Notes: generated from the letters alone by a model not told the origin. A stretch of DNA of 64,000 bases from Hydrogenophaga sp. (GCF_025699295.1 NZ_JAILWB010000007.1:158879-222878), one strand, 5' to 3'. Counted from the stretch's first letter, positions 1 through 8,772 are shown. Program-made: numbers and translations.

Positions 1-481
1 ACGCGGGTCGGGCGCGCGCAGCGGCCACCAGTTCCTGCAGGTTCTTCGCGGGCAGATTTGGGTTCTTCACGATCACCAGCGGCGCGCTCACGACCGCAGT
101 GACGGGCGTGAAGCCCTTGACCATGTCGTAGGGCAGGTTGGGGTAGAGCGAGCCGGCGATGCCGTTGCTGCCGGTCACACCGATGAGCAGCGTGTGGCCA
201 TCGGGCTCGGATTTGGAGACGTAGTCCGCACCCACAGTGCCGCCGGCGCCTGCGCGGTTTTCCACCACCACGGTCTGTTTCCAGGTGACGGCGAGCTTCT
301 CGCCGAGCTTGCGCGCGAGCAGGTCGGTGCTCCCGCCGGGAGGGAAGGGCACGACGATGCGCACCAGCTTGCCCGGGTAGTTCTGCGCCGAGGCCAGCGT
401 GGGCGCCAGGCAGGCCAGGGCAAGGGATGTCGTGATGGTCAACGTGCGCAGGGCGCGGGACATGTGGGCAATGCGGTTCAT
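1..481 (-). CDS. Bug-family tripartite tricarboxylate transporter receptor, partial (3' end outside window)
   Basis: Periplasmic substrate-binding receptor of the Bug/TctC family, which in Burkholderiales delivers small carboxylates or amides to TctAB permeases. The first 160 residues are visible. A signal peptide covers residues 1-32 (twin hydrophobic LTITTSLALACLAPTLASA, cleavage before QNYPGK). The mature N-terminus carries the family signature VRIVVPFPPGGSTDLLAR (about residues 40-57), followed by the ENRAGAGGTVGADYV motif. The ATG at 479-481 lies 13 bases after the hyuB stop and follows a purine-rich GAGAAA stretch, so the gene is probably the last or a later member of the dadA-hyuA-hyuB operon. 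No TctA or TctB gene is visible, as expected for orphan Bug receptors. The ligand cannot be read from the sequence; context suggests a hydantoin, oxoproline or D-amino-acid derivative (inference). Confidence 0.9.
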   Translation of the reverse strand, partial: MNRIAHMSRALRTLTITTSLALACLAPTLASAQNYPGKLVRIVVPFPPGGSTDLLARKLGEKLAVTWKQTVVVENRAGAGGTVGADYVSKSEPDGHTLLIGVTGSNGIAGSLYPNLPYDMVKGFTPVTAVVSAPLVIVKNPNLPAKNLQELVAAARARPA

Positions 482-494
482 GGTGATTTCTCTT

Positions 495-2096
495 TCATGT
501 GGGTTGATCCTTCGGTGTCATCAGCACGCGGTCTGGTGCACCCCAAGCGCCTCCTCCGGCCGTTTCTATGACGAGCCTGTCCCCGGCCGACCACTCGACG
601 CGCGCCCGGGCTGGCAGCACGTCGATGCGTCCATCGGCTCTTTCGATGCGTGCGGCCGATGGTGCGCCGTCGCCACCGCCCTGGCTGCCGCGCGCGCGGC
701 TGACATGGCGTTCGCCCCGGTAGGAAACACTGCCATGCCCTTCAAGCAACAGGTATGCCCGTTGCACGCCGTGCCCGCCCGCGAAGCTGCCCACGCCGCC
801 CGAGCCCTCGCGGATGGCGTAGGTCTGTACGCGCAACGGCGCTTCCGTTTCGATCACTTCCACCGGCGTGTTGCGCGCATTGCCCACGTCGGTGGAGATG
901 CCGCTGGTGCCATCGCCCGATGCGCTCGCACCGGCGCCGCTGGCAATGATCTCCGTCATTAGCCAGCGCTGGCCGTTGGCAGCCGTGCCGCCGAGCGAGA
1001 GCACGGTCGCCACGCCCGCGTTGGACGCCAGCGGCTCGCGCGATGCACCGAGCGACCACGCGCTGAGCATTGCGTTGCACGCGAGCTTCAGGGTCGCGGT
1101 GCGCGCGTTCACCGCGGCCGGCAGGCGCGGATTGACCACGCTGCCCTCGGGCAGCACCCACGTGGCGGGAGCAAGGCAGCCTGCGTTGTTCGGCGCGTGC
1201 GGCGTCAGCGAACGCATGAAGAACAGGATCGCCGACATCATGCTGGAGGGCGATGCGTTCACCGGCCCGCGTGTCTGCGCCGAAGAGCCCGTGAAGTCGA
1301 TCGTGAGCGCGTCGCCCTGCTTGCGCAGGCTCACCGCGATGCGCACCGGCGTGTCGGTGATGCCGTCGCCATCAAGCTGATCTTCCCACTGCCATGCACC
1401 ATCGGGCACCTGGCGCAGCGCGTCGCGTGTCATGCGCTCAGATTGCGCCAGCAGTGCGTCACACACGGCTCCGAACGCGGCGCCGGTGCGTTGCCGCAGC
1501 GCGGCGGTCTCGCGCGCGCCCAGGCTCACTGCGGACCACTGCGCGTTCAGATCACCCACCAGGTTGCCAGGCGTGCGGCTGTTGGCGGTCAACAGGGTCT
1601 CGACGTTGTCGTCCACCACGCCGGCAGCGCGCCAGCGCACCGGTGGAATGCGCAGGCCTTCCTGGTGGATGTCGGTCGCGTCCGGCGGGATCGAGCCCGC
1701 CGTCATGCCGCCCACGTCCTGATGGTGCAGGATCGCCGCGGCCAGCGCGATGGTGGTGGTGCCGCTCATGATGGGCCGCACCACGATCAGGTCGGGCAGG
1801 TGCGTGCCACCGGACCATGGGTCGTTCATGAGGTAGGCATCGCCCTCGGCCATCTGCTGCGCGGGAAAACGCTGCAGCACGCCGGCAATGGCGGGGATCA
1901 GAGAGCCCAGCAGCAGCGGCAGCGAACGGGCCTGCGCGAGCAGACGGCCATCGGGCAGGAAGACGGCGGCCGCGCAGTCGCCGCCTTCGCGCGCGATCGA
2001 CGAGTAGGCCGCGCGCATCATGCGGCTCTGCATGCGGTCGACGATGCCCTGCAGCGCAAGCCGCACGGGCTCCATCAGGATCAGGTGCTCGTTCAT
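495..2096 (-). CDS. hyuB: Hydantoinase B / 5-oxoprolinase B-type subunit
   Basis: About 533 residues, normal for HyuB. The family works with HyuA in ATP-dependent opening of cyclic amides (N-methylhydantoin, 5-oxoproline); related pairs act as acetone or acetophenone carboxylases. Visible hallmarks are an N-terminal segment with GGDCAAAVFLPDGRLLAQ, the NDPWSGGTHLPDL motif (family NDPxxGGTH), and the C-terminal glycine-rich GSGGVGSFAGGHG and ETAGGGAWG segments. The reading frame is open far upstream (to about 3083), but that part only shadows hyuA. The ATG at 2094-2096 starts the conserved region (MNEHLILMEPVRLALQG) and overlaps the hyuA stop as ATGA, so translation is probably coupled. The exact substrate is unresolved. 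Confidence 0.92.
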   Translation of the reverse strand: MNEHLILMEPVRLALQGIVDRMQSRMMRAAYSSIAREGGDCAAAVFLPDGRLLAQARSLPLLLGSLIPAIAGVLQRFPAQQMAEGDAYLMNDPWSGGTHLPDLIVVRPIMSGTTTIALAAAILHHQDVGGMTAGSIPPDATDIHQEGLRIPPVRWRAAGVVDDNVETLLTANSRTPGNLVGDLNAQWSAVSLGARETAALRQRTGAAFGAVCDALLAQSERMTRDALRQVPDGAWQWEDQLDGDGITDTPVRIAVSLRKQGDALTIDFTGSSAQTRGPVNASPSSMMSAILFFMRSLTPHAPNNAGCLAPATWVLPEGSVVNPRLPAAVNARTATLKLACNAMLSAWSLGASREPLASNAGVATVLSLGGTAANGQRWLMTEIIASGAGASASGDGTSGISTDVGNARNTPVEVIETEAPLRVQTYAIREGSGGVGSFAGGHGVQRAYLLLEGHGSVSYRGERHVSRARGSQGGGDGAPSAARIERADGRIDVLPARARVEWSAGDRLVIETAGGGAWGAPDRVLMTPKDQPT

Positions 2097-4051
2097 GCGG
2101 GCACCTCCTGGGCGTGGCGCTGGCTGAGCAGCAGCGAGCCATCGGCCTCCTGGAGCCATGACCAGCCCGCGGGCACCCACACCGTGGTGGTGGCTGCGAA
2201 CAGGGCTTGTGGACCCTGGCCTTTGGTGGGGCAGTCGGCCCACGGAGCGGGGTCGGGTCGGAGGTGGTGCGCGTTGACGCCGGGCCGGGGCACGGCCTGT
2301 TCGAACACGCCGCGCAGCAGGCCCACCTGCGCATCGCTGCGCGCCGGCATCTGACCTCGCAGCGCTTCGTAGCGCGCGGCGAAACGCGCCTGCAGCGTGA
2401 CCAGATCGTCGTCGGGCAGCCAGAGCACCTCCACAGGACTGCCCTGCCCGCGGTGCAGGATCTCCAGGCTCCAGCGGATGGATTCGCACGCGATCGAGGG
2501 TTGAAGGTCGTCGCGCAGGGCCGCGAGCGCCGCCAGGCTTTCGACGTCGAGCGGCAGCGAGCAGGCTTTTTCCACCGTCTGCGTAGGCGGCGAGGCCAGC
2601 AGGCCCAAGGCGGCCACCACGCCGGCATGGGCGATCACGCGCACCTGCGACACGCCCGCGAGTTCGGCCACCTCGGCTGCGTGCTGTGCACCGCCGCCGC
2701 CCGCGGCGACCAGCAGGCAGTCGGCGGGGTGGATGTCGCGCTGGAAAGCGCGCATCTTCACGCTCTCGGCCATTGCCGTGGCGGCGGTGGCCACGATGGC
2801 CTGAGCCGCGTCGGTGGCAGAGATGTCCAACGGCTGCGCGATGTCGCGCGCCACGGCCGCTTCGGCCAGGGCGACGTCCAGCACCACGCCACCCGAGAGT
2901 CGGTGCGGCAGGCGCCCGAGCAGCAGCAGGGCATCCGTCAAGGTGGCGTTCGTGCCGCCCAGACCATAGGCCGCCGGGCCCGGCCAGGCGCCTTGCGACC
3001 GAGGGCCCAGGCGCAGCCCGCCGCCCGCGTTCACGCTGGCGAGGCTGCCGCCGCCGATGGAAAGAGATTCCACGTCGGCACAACGCAGGCGCAGCGTCAG
3101 GTCGCCGCAGAGCAGCGTGTCGGTGAAGAGGGGCCGGCCGGCTTCAAGAATGCCGATGTCGGTGCTGGTGCCACCGACGTCGATGGACATGACCACCTGT
3201 GCCGCATCCGTGTCCGGCAGGCTCGCGGCCACGCCTTGCAGCGCGGCGCAGGGGCCGGACATCGCCAGGCCGATCGGGCGTTGCACTGCGTCCTGCCAGG
3301 GTGCGATGCCGCCTTCGGAGCGCATCAGCGCGGGCGCGGGCAGGCCGCGCTCGGCCAGCGCGCTGCCCAGTGAGCGCAGGTACTGTTGCACCATTGGTTT
3401 GCTGTAGGCATCGAAGGCGGTAGCGAGGAAACGTTCGAATTCGCGCGGCTTGGGATCGACCTCGCACGAGATCGAGACCATCAGAGCGGGCCGGGCTTCG
3501 AGCAGCCAGGCGCGCACCTGCTGCTCGTGCGCAGGGCGCAGGTGCGAGAACAGCAGGCAGACCGCAACCGAACACAGTCCCTGTTCCGCGATGCGGTGGG
3601 CGAGGGCGATGACCTGTTCTCGTTCCAGGGCTTCGATTTCGAAGCCTTGTGCATCCACGCGCCCCGCGATCTCGAAGCGTTGCGCGGCCGGGAACAGGCG
3701 CCGTTCGGGCGTGGGCGGCAGTACGGCAGCGGTGTAGAGGTCGCGCCGGTCCTGTCGCGCCAGTGCGAGGATGTCGCGCATGCCGGTGTTGGTGAGCACG
3801 GCCACCGGACCATCGGTCTGTTCGAGCAGCAGGTTGGTGACCACGGTCGAGCCATGCACGATGCGCGCGACCTGCGCGGCGTTGATGCCGTTGTCATCCA
3901 GCATGCGTTGCACGGCTTGCAGGATGGGTTGCACCAGGTGGCCGGCGTCGCGTGGGTGCTTGAGGCTCCGCAATTCGCCTTCCGAGGAGCAGGCCACCAC
4001 GTCGATGAAGGTGCCCCCCATGTCGATGCCGATGGCCCAGGTGGTGGTCAT
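2093..4051 (-). CDS. hyuA: Hydantoinase A / 5-oxoprolinase A-type subunit
   Basis: 652 residues, typical of HyuA. It is the ATP-binding partner of HyuB and belongs to the ASKHA-like fold. Seen in the sequence: the N-terminal phosphate loop GIDMGGTFIDVV (residues 8-19), GSTVVTNLLLEQ (about 66-77), and a second phosphate loop MSIDVGGTSTDIG near residue 290. The last ~120 residues resemble the C-terminal domain of acetophenone carboxylase and hydantoinase A. The start ATG directly abuts the stop of the upstream DadA-like gene, and the stop overlaps the hyuB ATG, so dadA-hyuA-hyuB is one tightly packed transcription unit. N-methylhydantoinase and 5-oxoprolinase cannot be told apart without structure-guided comparison. 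Confidence 0.93.
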   Translation of the reverse strand: MTTTWAIGIDMGGTFIDVVACSSEGELRSLKHPRDAGHLVQPILQAVQRMLDDNGINAAQVARIVHGSTVVTNLLLEQTDGPVAVLTNTGMRDILALARQDRRDLYTAAVLPPTPERRLFPAAQRFEIAGRVDAQGFEIEALEREQVIALAHRIAEQGLCSVAVCLLFSHLRPAHEQQVRAWLLEARPALMVSISCEVDPKPREFERFLATAFDAYSKPMVQQYLRSLGSALAERGLPAPALMRSEGGIAPWQDAVQRPIGLAMSGPCAALQGVAASLPDTDAAQVVMSIDVGGTSTDIGILEAGRPLFTDTLLCGDLTLRLRCADVESLSIGGGSLASVNAGGGLRLGPRSQGAWPGPAAYGLGGTNATLTDALLLLGRLPHRLSGGVVLDVALAEAAVARDIAQPLDISATDAAQAIVATAATAMAESVKMRAFQRDIHPADCLLVAAGGGGAQHAAEVAELAGVSQVRVIAHAGVVAALGLLASPPTQTVEKACSLPLDVESLAALAALRDDLQPSIACESIRWSLEILHRGQGSPVEVLWLPDDDLVTLQARFAARYEALRGQMPARSDAQVGLLRGVFEQAVPRPGVNAHHLRPDPAPWADCPTKGQGPQALFAATTTVWVPAGWSWLQEADGSLLLSQRHAQEVPA

Positions 4052-5290
4052 TCAGCGAAAGCGCCGTGCGCTGAAGGGCGAAAGGTCGACCTGCGAGCTC
4101 CGACCTGCCACCAGGTGGGCCACTTCACGGCCGGTGGTGGCTGCCATGCACATGCCCATGTGGCCGTGGCCGAACGCCAGCCAGGCGTTCTCGGCGTGGC
4201 TGCTGCGGTCGATCACCGGCAAGCTGTCGGGCATGCAGGGGCGGTGCCCCATCCACTGCGTCACCTCGGAGGTGTCCAGGTGCGGGAAAAGCAGCTGCCC
4301 CTGCCGCAGCAGCGCCTGCGCGCGCTCGTAGTTCGCTGCGCGTTTCAAGCCGGCGAATTCCACCGTTCCAGCCAGCCGCAGGCCCATGGCCATGGGGTTG
4401 ACCATGATGTTGTTTTCCGAGGCCATCACGGTGTGGCGCAACTGCAGGTTGGAGCTGCGCACCGTGACGTGGTAGCCACGCTGTGTCTCCAGCGGCACGC
4501 GGTCGCCGAGTTGTTTCGCAAGCTCACCCGACCAGGCGCCGGCGGCAATCACCACGCCATCGACGGCCATGGGTGCACCCCGGTCCATGCGCAGTCCGGT
4601 GACACGCCGCCCCTCGCGCTCGAAGCCGGTGACCGTGCGATGGTCCTGGCGCGCGCCATCGCGCACGCTCTGCGCGACCAGGGCCTTCACCAGTTGCGAG
4701 GGGTCCAGCGTGGAGCCGTTGTCGGGCGCGAGGATGCCAAAACGGAAACGACCTTTCAGGTCGGGTTCCAGTTCCTCCAGCTCGTCGCGTTCGACATCGA
4801 CCAGGTTCACACCGAGCGACTTGCGCAGCGCCATGCCCCACTTCCACTGGTCCGCGGCCTCCCGCGACGAGTACACGTACAGACAACCGCTGCGGCGCAC
4901 CAGCGTGGTGGCGTCGGCGTGCTGCAGCAGCGGGTCGTAGCAGTCGAAGATCGGGCGCAGCAAGGTCTGCAGCGCGGTGGCAATGCGCGTGACTTCCTGT
5001 GGGGTGGAGTGGTGGAGCATGCGCACCAGCCAGGGCAGAACGCGCGGCAGGTAGGACGCGCGGATGGTCAGCGGGCCCAGCGGGTCGAGCAGCCAGTTCG
5101 GCACCTTCTTCCACATGTTGGGCATGCCCACCGGCAGGCAGGCGCTGGGCGAGAGCGAGCCGGCGTTGCCGAACGAACAGGCTTCGCCCGGCTCGAGTGG
5201 GTCGACAAACGTGATCTGATGACCATCGCGCTGCAGCCAGGCCGCTGTGCAGGCGCCGACGATTCCTGTGCCTACAACGGCGATGTGCAT
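4052..5290 (-). CDS. FAD-dependent D-amino acid dehydrogenase (DadA-like)
   Basis: 412 residues, family-typical length. The N-terminal Rossmann motif VVGTGIVGACTAAWL (residues 5-19, GxGxxG) and acidic residue of VDPLEPGEACSFGNAG bind FAD. The C-terminal WMGHRPCMPDSLPVIDRSS and FGHGHMGMCMAATTGR segments are typical of the DAO/DadA superfamily. Members oxidise D-amino acids, sarcosine or related N-substituted amino acids and pass electrons to the respiratory chain at the inner membrane face. It is the first gene of the minus-strand operon with hyuA/hyuB and is divergent from a LysR gene. In this setting it could oxidise the amino acid freed by ring opening (for example sarcosine from N-methylhydantoin, or a D-amino acid); that is inference. 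A second, only distantly similar DadA-like gene lies at 29218-30543. Confidence 0.88.
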   Translation of the reverse strand: MHIAVVGTGIVGACTAAWLQRDGHQITFVDPLEPGEACSFGNAGSLSPSACLPVGMPNMWKKVPNWLLDPLGPLTIRASYLPRVLPWLVRMLHHSTPQEVTRIATALQTLLRPIFDCYDPLLQHADATTLVRRSGCLYVYSSREAADQWKWGMALRKSLGVNLVDVERDELEELEPDLKGRFRFGILAPDNGSTLDPSQLVKALVAQSVRDGARQDHRTVTGFEREGRRVTGLRMDRGAPMAVDGVVIAAGAWSGELAKQLGDRVPLETQRGYHVTVRSSNLQLRHTVMASENNIMVNPMAMGLRLAGTVEFAGLKRAANYERAQALLRQGQLLFPHLDTSEVTQWMGHRPCMPDSLPVIDRSSHAENAWLAFGHGHMGMCMAATTGREVAHLVAGRSSQVDLSPFSARRFR

Positions 5291-5381
5291 GGGATGCGGG
5301 GTTTTCAGAGGGTGATTCGGGAGTTTCGCGGCATTCTATGAACCGCCTCAGCCATCAAACAAGCGAATTCTTTTGATACAT

Positions 5382-5400
5382 TCATCATGAAATCTGATGA
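5382..5400. promoter_or_regulatory. Candidate LysR-type operator (inverted repeat)
   Basis: TCATCA, seven bases, TGATGA form a perfect 6-7-6 inverted repeat (19 bp) in an A/T-rich stretch between the divergent dadA-like and lysR genes. LysR-type regulators usually bind such interrupted palindromes between divergent promoters, so this is the best operator candidate in the 161-base gap. A few extra bases (ATCAT/ATGAT) allow an alternative centre 1.5 bp away. No clean -35/-10 pair is visible. Confidence 0.5.
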
Positions 5401-5451
5401 TGGTGCACGGTGGCGTTCACCATCCTTCCTGCGGACTACTTTGGTGCACCC

Positions 5452-6372
5452 ATGAACATCAGCCTGAGACAGATGCGCGCCTTCGCCGCCGTGACGCAAA
5501 GTGGCAGCTTCACCGGCGCGGCGCGCCAGCTCAGCCTCACGCAGTCGGCCGTGAGCATGCTGGTACAGCAGCTCGAGCAGGAACTGCATCTGCAGCTGTT
5601 CGACCGCAGCCGCACCGCCATCACCCTGACCGAGGCCGGCAGGAACCTGCTGCCGCTGGCGCAGCGCATCCTGGAAGACCTGCGCCAGGTGGTGGAAGGG
5701 GCCTCCGAGATCCGCGCACTTCGGCGGGGTTTCCTGCGTGTGTCGACCTCGCAGATGATGGCCTGCACCTGGGTGGCCTCGGTGCTCACAGAGTTCGGCC
5801 AGCGACACCCCGGGATCAGTCTGCGCCTGAAGGACGCGGTGGCCGACGACGTGGTCGACACCGTGCGCCACGGCGCGGTGGAGCTGGGCATCGGCCCTGA
5901 GCGGCTGACTGGCGACGACGTGACGCGCAGCTTCCTCATGAACGTGCCGATCCGCTTCGTCTGCCCCAAGGGTCATTCGGCCTACGAGCGCGCCAGCGTG
6001 TCATGGAAGGACCTGCGCGACGAGCACTGGATCAGCTATTCGCACGAATTCGGCCGCCATGTGGAGCGCACACTGCACACGCACGGGCACGACTTTGCGC
6101 TGAACACGACGAGCGACGTGGGTTTTCTCACCACGGCCATGGCGTTGGCCGGACATGGCATGGGCGTGTTGCTGGCGCCGGAGTATGCGCGCTCGTTCGC
6201 CGACAACTTCGGCGTGCGATTTGTGCCTTTGCGCGCGCCGGCGATCCAGCGCGAGTACTTCGTCTATCAGCGCAAGGGGCAGTCGCTTTCGCCTGCGGCA
6301 GAGACATTTCTTCAGATGTTGCGGCAGCGCGGTGGGGGTGCCCGGCGTGCTGCCAAGGCCACGCCCGCCTGA
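5452..6372 (+). CDS. LysR-family transcriptional regulator
   Basis: 306 residues from the ATG at 5452; an upstream in-frame start would add 14 residues of no family similarity. The N-terminal winged helix-turn-helix (residues 1-60) reads MNISLRQMRAFAAVTQSGSF, then the recognition-helix region LTQSAVSMLVQQLEQEL and FDRSRTAITLTEAGRNLL. A type 2 periplasmic-binding-like effector domain follows (about 90-295) with FVCPKGHS and ISYSHEFGRHVERTL. It is divergent from the dadA-hyuA-hyuB-bug operon and probably controls it in response to the substrate or a breakdown product (inference from position). The C-terminus ends in a short basic tail. Confidence 0.92.
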   Translation: MNISLRQMRAFAAVTQSGSFTGAARQLSLTQSAVSMLVQQLEQELHLQLFDRSRTAITLTEAGRNLLPLAQRILEDLRQVVEGASEIRALRRGFLRVSTSQMMACTWVASVLTEFGQRHPGISLRLKDAVADDVVDTVRHGAVELGIGPERLTGDDVTRSFLMNVPIRFVCPKGHSAYERASVSWKDLRDEHWISYSHEFGRHVERTLHTHGHDFALNTTSDVGFLTTAMALAGHGMGVLLAPEYARSFADNFGVRFVPLRAPAIQREYFVYQRKGQSLSPAAETFLQMLRQRGGGARRAAKATPA

Positions 6373-6373
6373 T

Positions 6374-7612
6374 TCAGTCGGGCTTGTGGGCGGCCGCTGC
6401 GCGCAGCTTGTCCTTTTTGCTGGGCCGTTTGCCCTTGATGCCGCCGTTGCCCGGCGACGGTGGCGGCGCGGCCTCGGTGGGTTCGAAGCCCGGTTGCACT
6501 TCCAGCGGCAGGCTCAGGCCCTGGCGCTTCTCGATCAGGTGCCAGTGCGCTTCGGTGGCGGGGCTCACGAAGCTCACGGCCAGGCCGCTTTCTCCGGCGC
6601 GGCCGGTGCGCCCGATGCGGTGCACATAGTCCACCGCCGAACGCGGCAGGTCGTAGTTCACCACCACCGGCAGCTGCGCGATGTCGATGCCGCGCGCGGC
6701 GAGGTCGGTGGTGACGACCACGTCCCAGCGCTTGTCCTTGAATTCATCCAGCGCCTGCTTGCGCGCGCCCTGGCTCAGGCCGCCGTGGAACGAAGTGGCA
6801 TACAGGTCTCCGTGGTGCAGCTTGGCCGCCACCCGCTCGGCCGCGTACTGGGTAGCCACGAACACCAGCACGCGCTGCCAGCCCAGGTCCTTGATGAGCT
6901 GGCGCAGCAACTGGGTGCGGCGGGTGCTGTCGACCAGGAAGGCGCGCTGCAGGATCACCGCTTCTTCGGGGGTTGCGTCAGGCACTTCGATGCGCAGGGG
7001 TTCGCGCAGCAGCTGGTCCGCCAGCGCCTGCACCTCGTGTGGGAACGTGGCCGAGAAGAACAGGTTCTGCCGCTGGACCGGCAACAGGGCGAGCACGCGG
7101 GCGAGCTCGTCGGCAAAGCCCAGGTCGAGCAGGCGGTCGGCTTCGTCCAGCACCAGCAGTTCCACGTCGCTCAGGCGCACGGCGTTCTGCCCGATCAGGT
7201 CGAGCAGGCGCCCGGGCGTGGCCACGATCACGTCGGCGCCGCCACGCAGCGCCATCATCTGCGGATTGATCGATACGCCACCGAAGGCCACAGCTACCTT
7301 CGGTCGAACGGGCAGGTGCCGGGCCAGGCTGCGCATCGTTTCACCCGCCTGCGCGGCCAGTTCGCGCGTGGGCACCAGCACCAGGGCGCGCACGCGCCGG
7401 GGCGTGTGCGCGCCGGCCTGCATCAGACGCTGCAGCAGCGGCAGGGCGTACGCGGCGGTCTTGCCAGAGCCGGTCTGCGCGGTGGCGAGCAGGTCGCGGC
7501 CACTCAGTGCGGGCGGGATGGCGTCGCGCTGGATCGGGGTGGGAGTGGCAAAGCCGAGTTCGGCGGCGGCTCGGGCGAGGGCGGGCGCAAGGCCCAGGGC
7601 GGTGAATGGCAT
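6374..7612 (-). CDS. DEAD-box ATP-dependent RNA helicase (RhlE-like)
   Basis: 412 residues from the ATG at 7612 (MPFTALGLAPALARAAAELG). All core motifs are present in order: Q motif with FATPTPIQRDAIP, motif I AQTGSGKT, motif Ia PTRELAAQ, motif II DEAD in VLDEADRLLDLG, motif III SAT in FFSATFP, then the C-terminal RecA domain with ARGIDIAQLPVVVNYD and HRIGRTGRAG. The last ~50 residues are a basic tail (KGKRPSKKDKL) as in RhlE proteins that act in ribosome assembly and mRNA turnover. The stop codons of this gene and lysR converge with one base between them. RhlE is favoured over DbpA or SrmB because the C-terminal RNA-binding extension is short, but the subfamily call is tentative. Confidence 0.93.
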   Translation of the reverse strand: MPFTALGLAPALARAAAELGFATPTPIQRDAIPPALSGRDLLATAQTGSGKTAAYALPLLQRLMQAGAHTPRRVRALVLVPTRELAAQAGETMRSLARHLPVRPKVAVAFGGVSINPQMMALRGGADVIVATPGRLLDLIGQNAVRLSDVELLVLDEADRLLDLGFADELARVLALLPVQRQNLFFSATFPHEVQALADQLLREPLRIEVPDATPEEAVILQRAFLVDSTRRTQLLRQLIKDLGWQRVLVFVATQYAAERVAAKLHHGDLYATSFHGGLSQGARKQALDEFKDKRWDVVVTTDLAARGIDIAQLPVVVNYDLPRSAVDYVHRIGRTGRAGESGLAVSFVSPATEAHWHLIEKRQGLSLPLEVQPGFEPTEAAPPPSPGNGGIKGKRPSKKDKLRAAAAHKPD

Positions 7613-7662
7613 GGATCGGGCCAGTGTAGCGGGGCGGTGGCGCGCGGGTACCATGCGGCCCC

Positions 7663-8028
7663 ATGAAGAACAAGCTTTCCGCAGGTGGCCTGGTGTACTC
7701 CACCGAAGCCGGCCGCATGTGCCCGACCTGCCGCCAGCCGGTGTCGCAATGCGTGTGCCGGCAGGCCGCCCGGGCGGTGCCCGCGGGCGACGGTGTCGTT
7801 CGCGTGTCGCGCGAGACCAAGGGGCGGGGCGGCAAGGCGGTCACCCTGGTCCGGGGGCTTGCGCTGCCGCACGACGCACTGGCGGAACTGGGCAAACAGC
7901 TCAGGACCGCCTGCGGCTCAGGCGGAACGGTGAAGGACGGCGTGATCGAGATCCAGGGCGACCACATTGAGCGGGTGATGGCCGCACTGAAAGCGCAGGG
8001 CCACACCGTCAAGCGCGCGGGCGGCTGA
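7663..8028 (+). CDS. yciH: SUI1/YciH-family translation initiation factor-like protein
   Basis: 121 residues. The C-terminal two-thirds is a SUI1 (eIF1-like) domain: VRVSRETKGRGGKAVTLVRG, the basic loop, then GSGGTVKDGVIEIQGDHIERV and GHTVKRAGG, matching bacterial YciH, which binds the 30S subunit and influences initiation fidelity. The N-terminal LVYSTEAGRM also matches YciH. Unusual is a cysteine cluster C20-x2-C23-x6-C30-x-C32 just after it, absent from the E. coli protein and able in principle to bind zinc. The ATG at 7663 is divergent from the helicase gene, 50 bases away. Function outside gammaproteobacteria is poorly known. Confidence 0.9.
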   Translation: MKNKLSAGGLVYSTEAGRMCPTCRQPVSQCVCRQAARAVPAGDGVVRVSRETKGRGGKAVTLVRGLALPHDALAELGKQLRTACGSGGTVKDGVIEIQGDHIERVMAALKAQGHTVKRAGG

Positions 8029-8031
8029 GCT

Positions 8032-8763
8032 TCAGCGCAGTACTTCAAGCAGGCGGTCGAGCCCGCCTTCGTTGATCGCCACCATGGCCTTCGCGCGCAC
8101 CGCGGGTTTGGCGTGGTAGGCCACCGAAAGGCCGGCCGCGCCCATCATCGGCAGGTCGTTCGCGCCGTCGCCCATCGCGATGCATTGCGCGGGCTCGATG
8201 CCCAGCAGCGAAGCCACTTCCAGCAGCGTGCGGCGCTTCTCGGCGCCGTCGCAGATGTCACCCCAGGACTGGTCCACCAGTCCCCCGGTGAGCTGGCCGC
8301 AGTTCGGTCCGCTTTCCACCTCGAGCACGTTGGCGCGCGTGAAGTCGATGCCCAGCGTCTGGCGCACGCGCTCGCTGAAGAAGGTGAAGCCACCGGAGAC
8401 CAGCAGCACCTTCAGACCGGCGGCCTTGCAGGCGTTGACGAGCTCGGCCGCGCCGGGGTTGATGCGCAGGCGTTCGGTGTAAACCTGCTCCATGTCGGCG
8501 ACGGTCACGCCGCGCAACAGCGCCACGCGCCGTCGCAGGCTGTCCTTGAAATCTGTGATCTCGCCACGCATGGCCGCTTCGGTGATGGCCGCAACCTCGG
8601 CCTTCCTGCCCACGGCGTCGGCGATCTCGTCCACGCACTCGATGTTGATGAGCGTGGAGTCCATGTCGAAGGCGATGAGCTTGAAGTCGCTCAGCGTCAG
8701 GGGCGGCGTGAAGCCCTGGATGGCGAGGCCGGGGGCGAATTCGGTAGCGGTTGTCGTGGTCAT
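8032..8763 (-). CDS. serB: Phosphoserine phosphatase SerB
   Basis: 243 residues from the ATG at 8763. HAD-superfamily enzyme that dephosphorylates O-phospho-L-serine in the last step of serine biosynthesis (cytosol, Mg-dependent). Motif I is AFDMDSTLINIECVDEIAD, with the nucleophilic and acid/base aspartates in DMDST. Motif II is LLVSGGFTFFSERV, and motif III/IV is AMGDGANDLPMMGAAGLSVAYHAKP. No N-terminal ACT domain is present, as usual for the short betaproteobacterial form. The frame stays open 34 codons upstream, but that stretch is an interspersed repeat (see 8773-8799), so the later start is preferred. It follows mfd on the same strand, 52 bases downstream. Confidence 0.95.
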   Translation of the reverse strand: MTTTTATEFAPGLAIQGFTPPLTLSDFKLIAFDMDSTLINIECVDEIADAVGRKAEVAAITEAAMRGEITDFKDSLRRRVALLRGVTVADMEQVYTERLRINPGAAELVNACKAAGLKVLLVSGGFTFFSERVRQTLGIDFTRANVLEVESGPNCGQLTGGLVDQSWGDICDGAEKRRTLLEVASLLGIEPAQCIAMGDGANDLPMMGAAGLSVAYHAKPAVRAKAMVAINEGGLDRLLEVLR

Positions 8764-8772
8764 GGTCTGTAT

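Noticed and set aside
2097..3083. Longer hyuB reading frame
   Set aside because: The first 329 codons overlap hyuA in another frame and show no HyuB similarity; the conserved N-terminus starts at the ATG at 2096.
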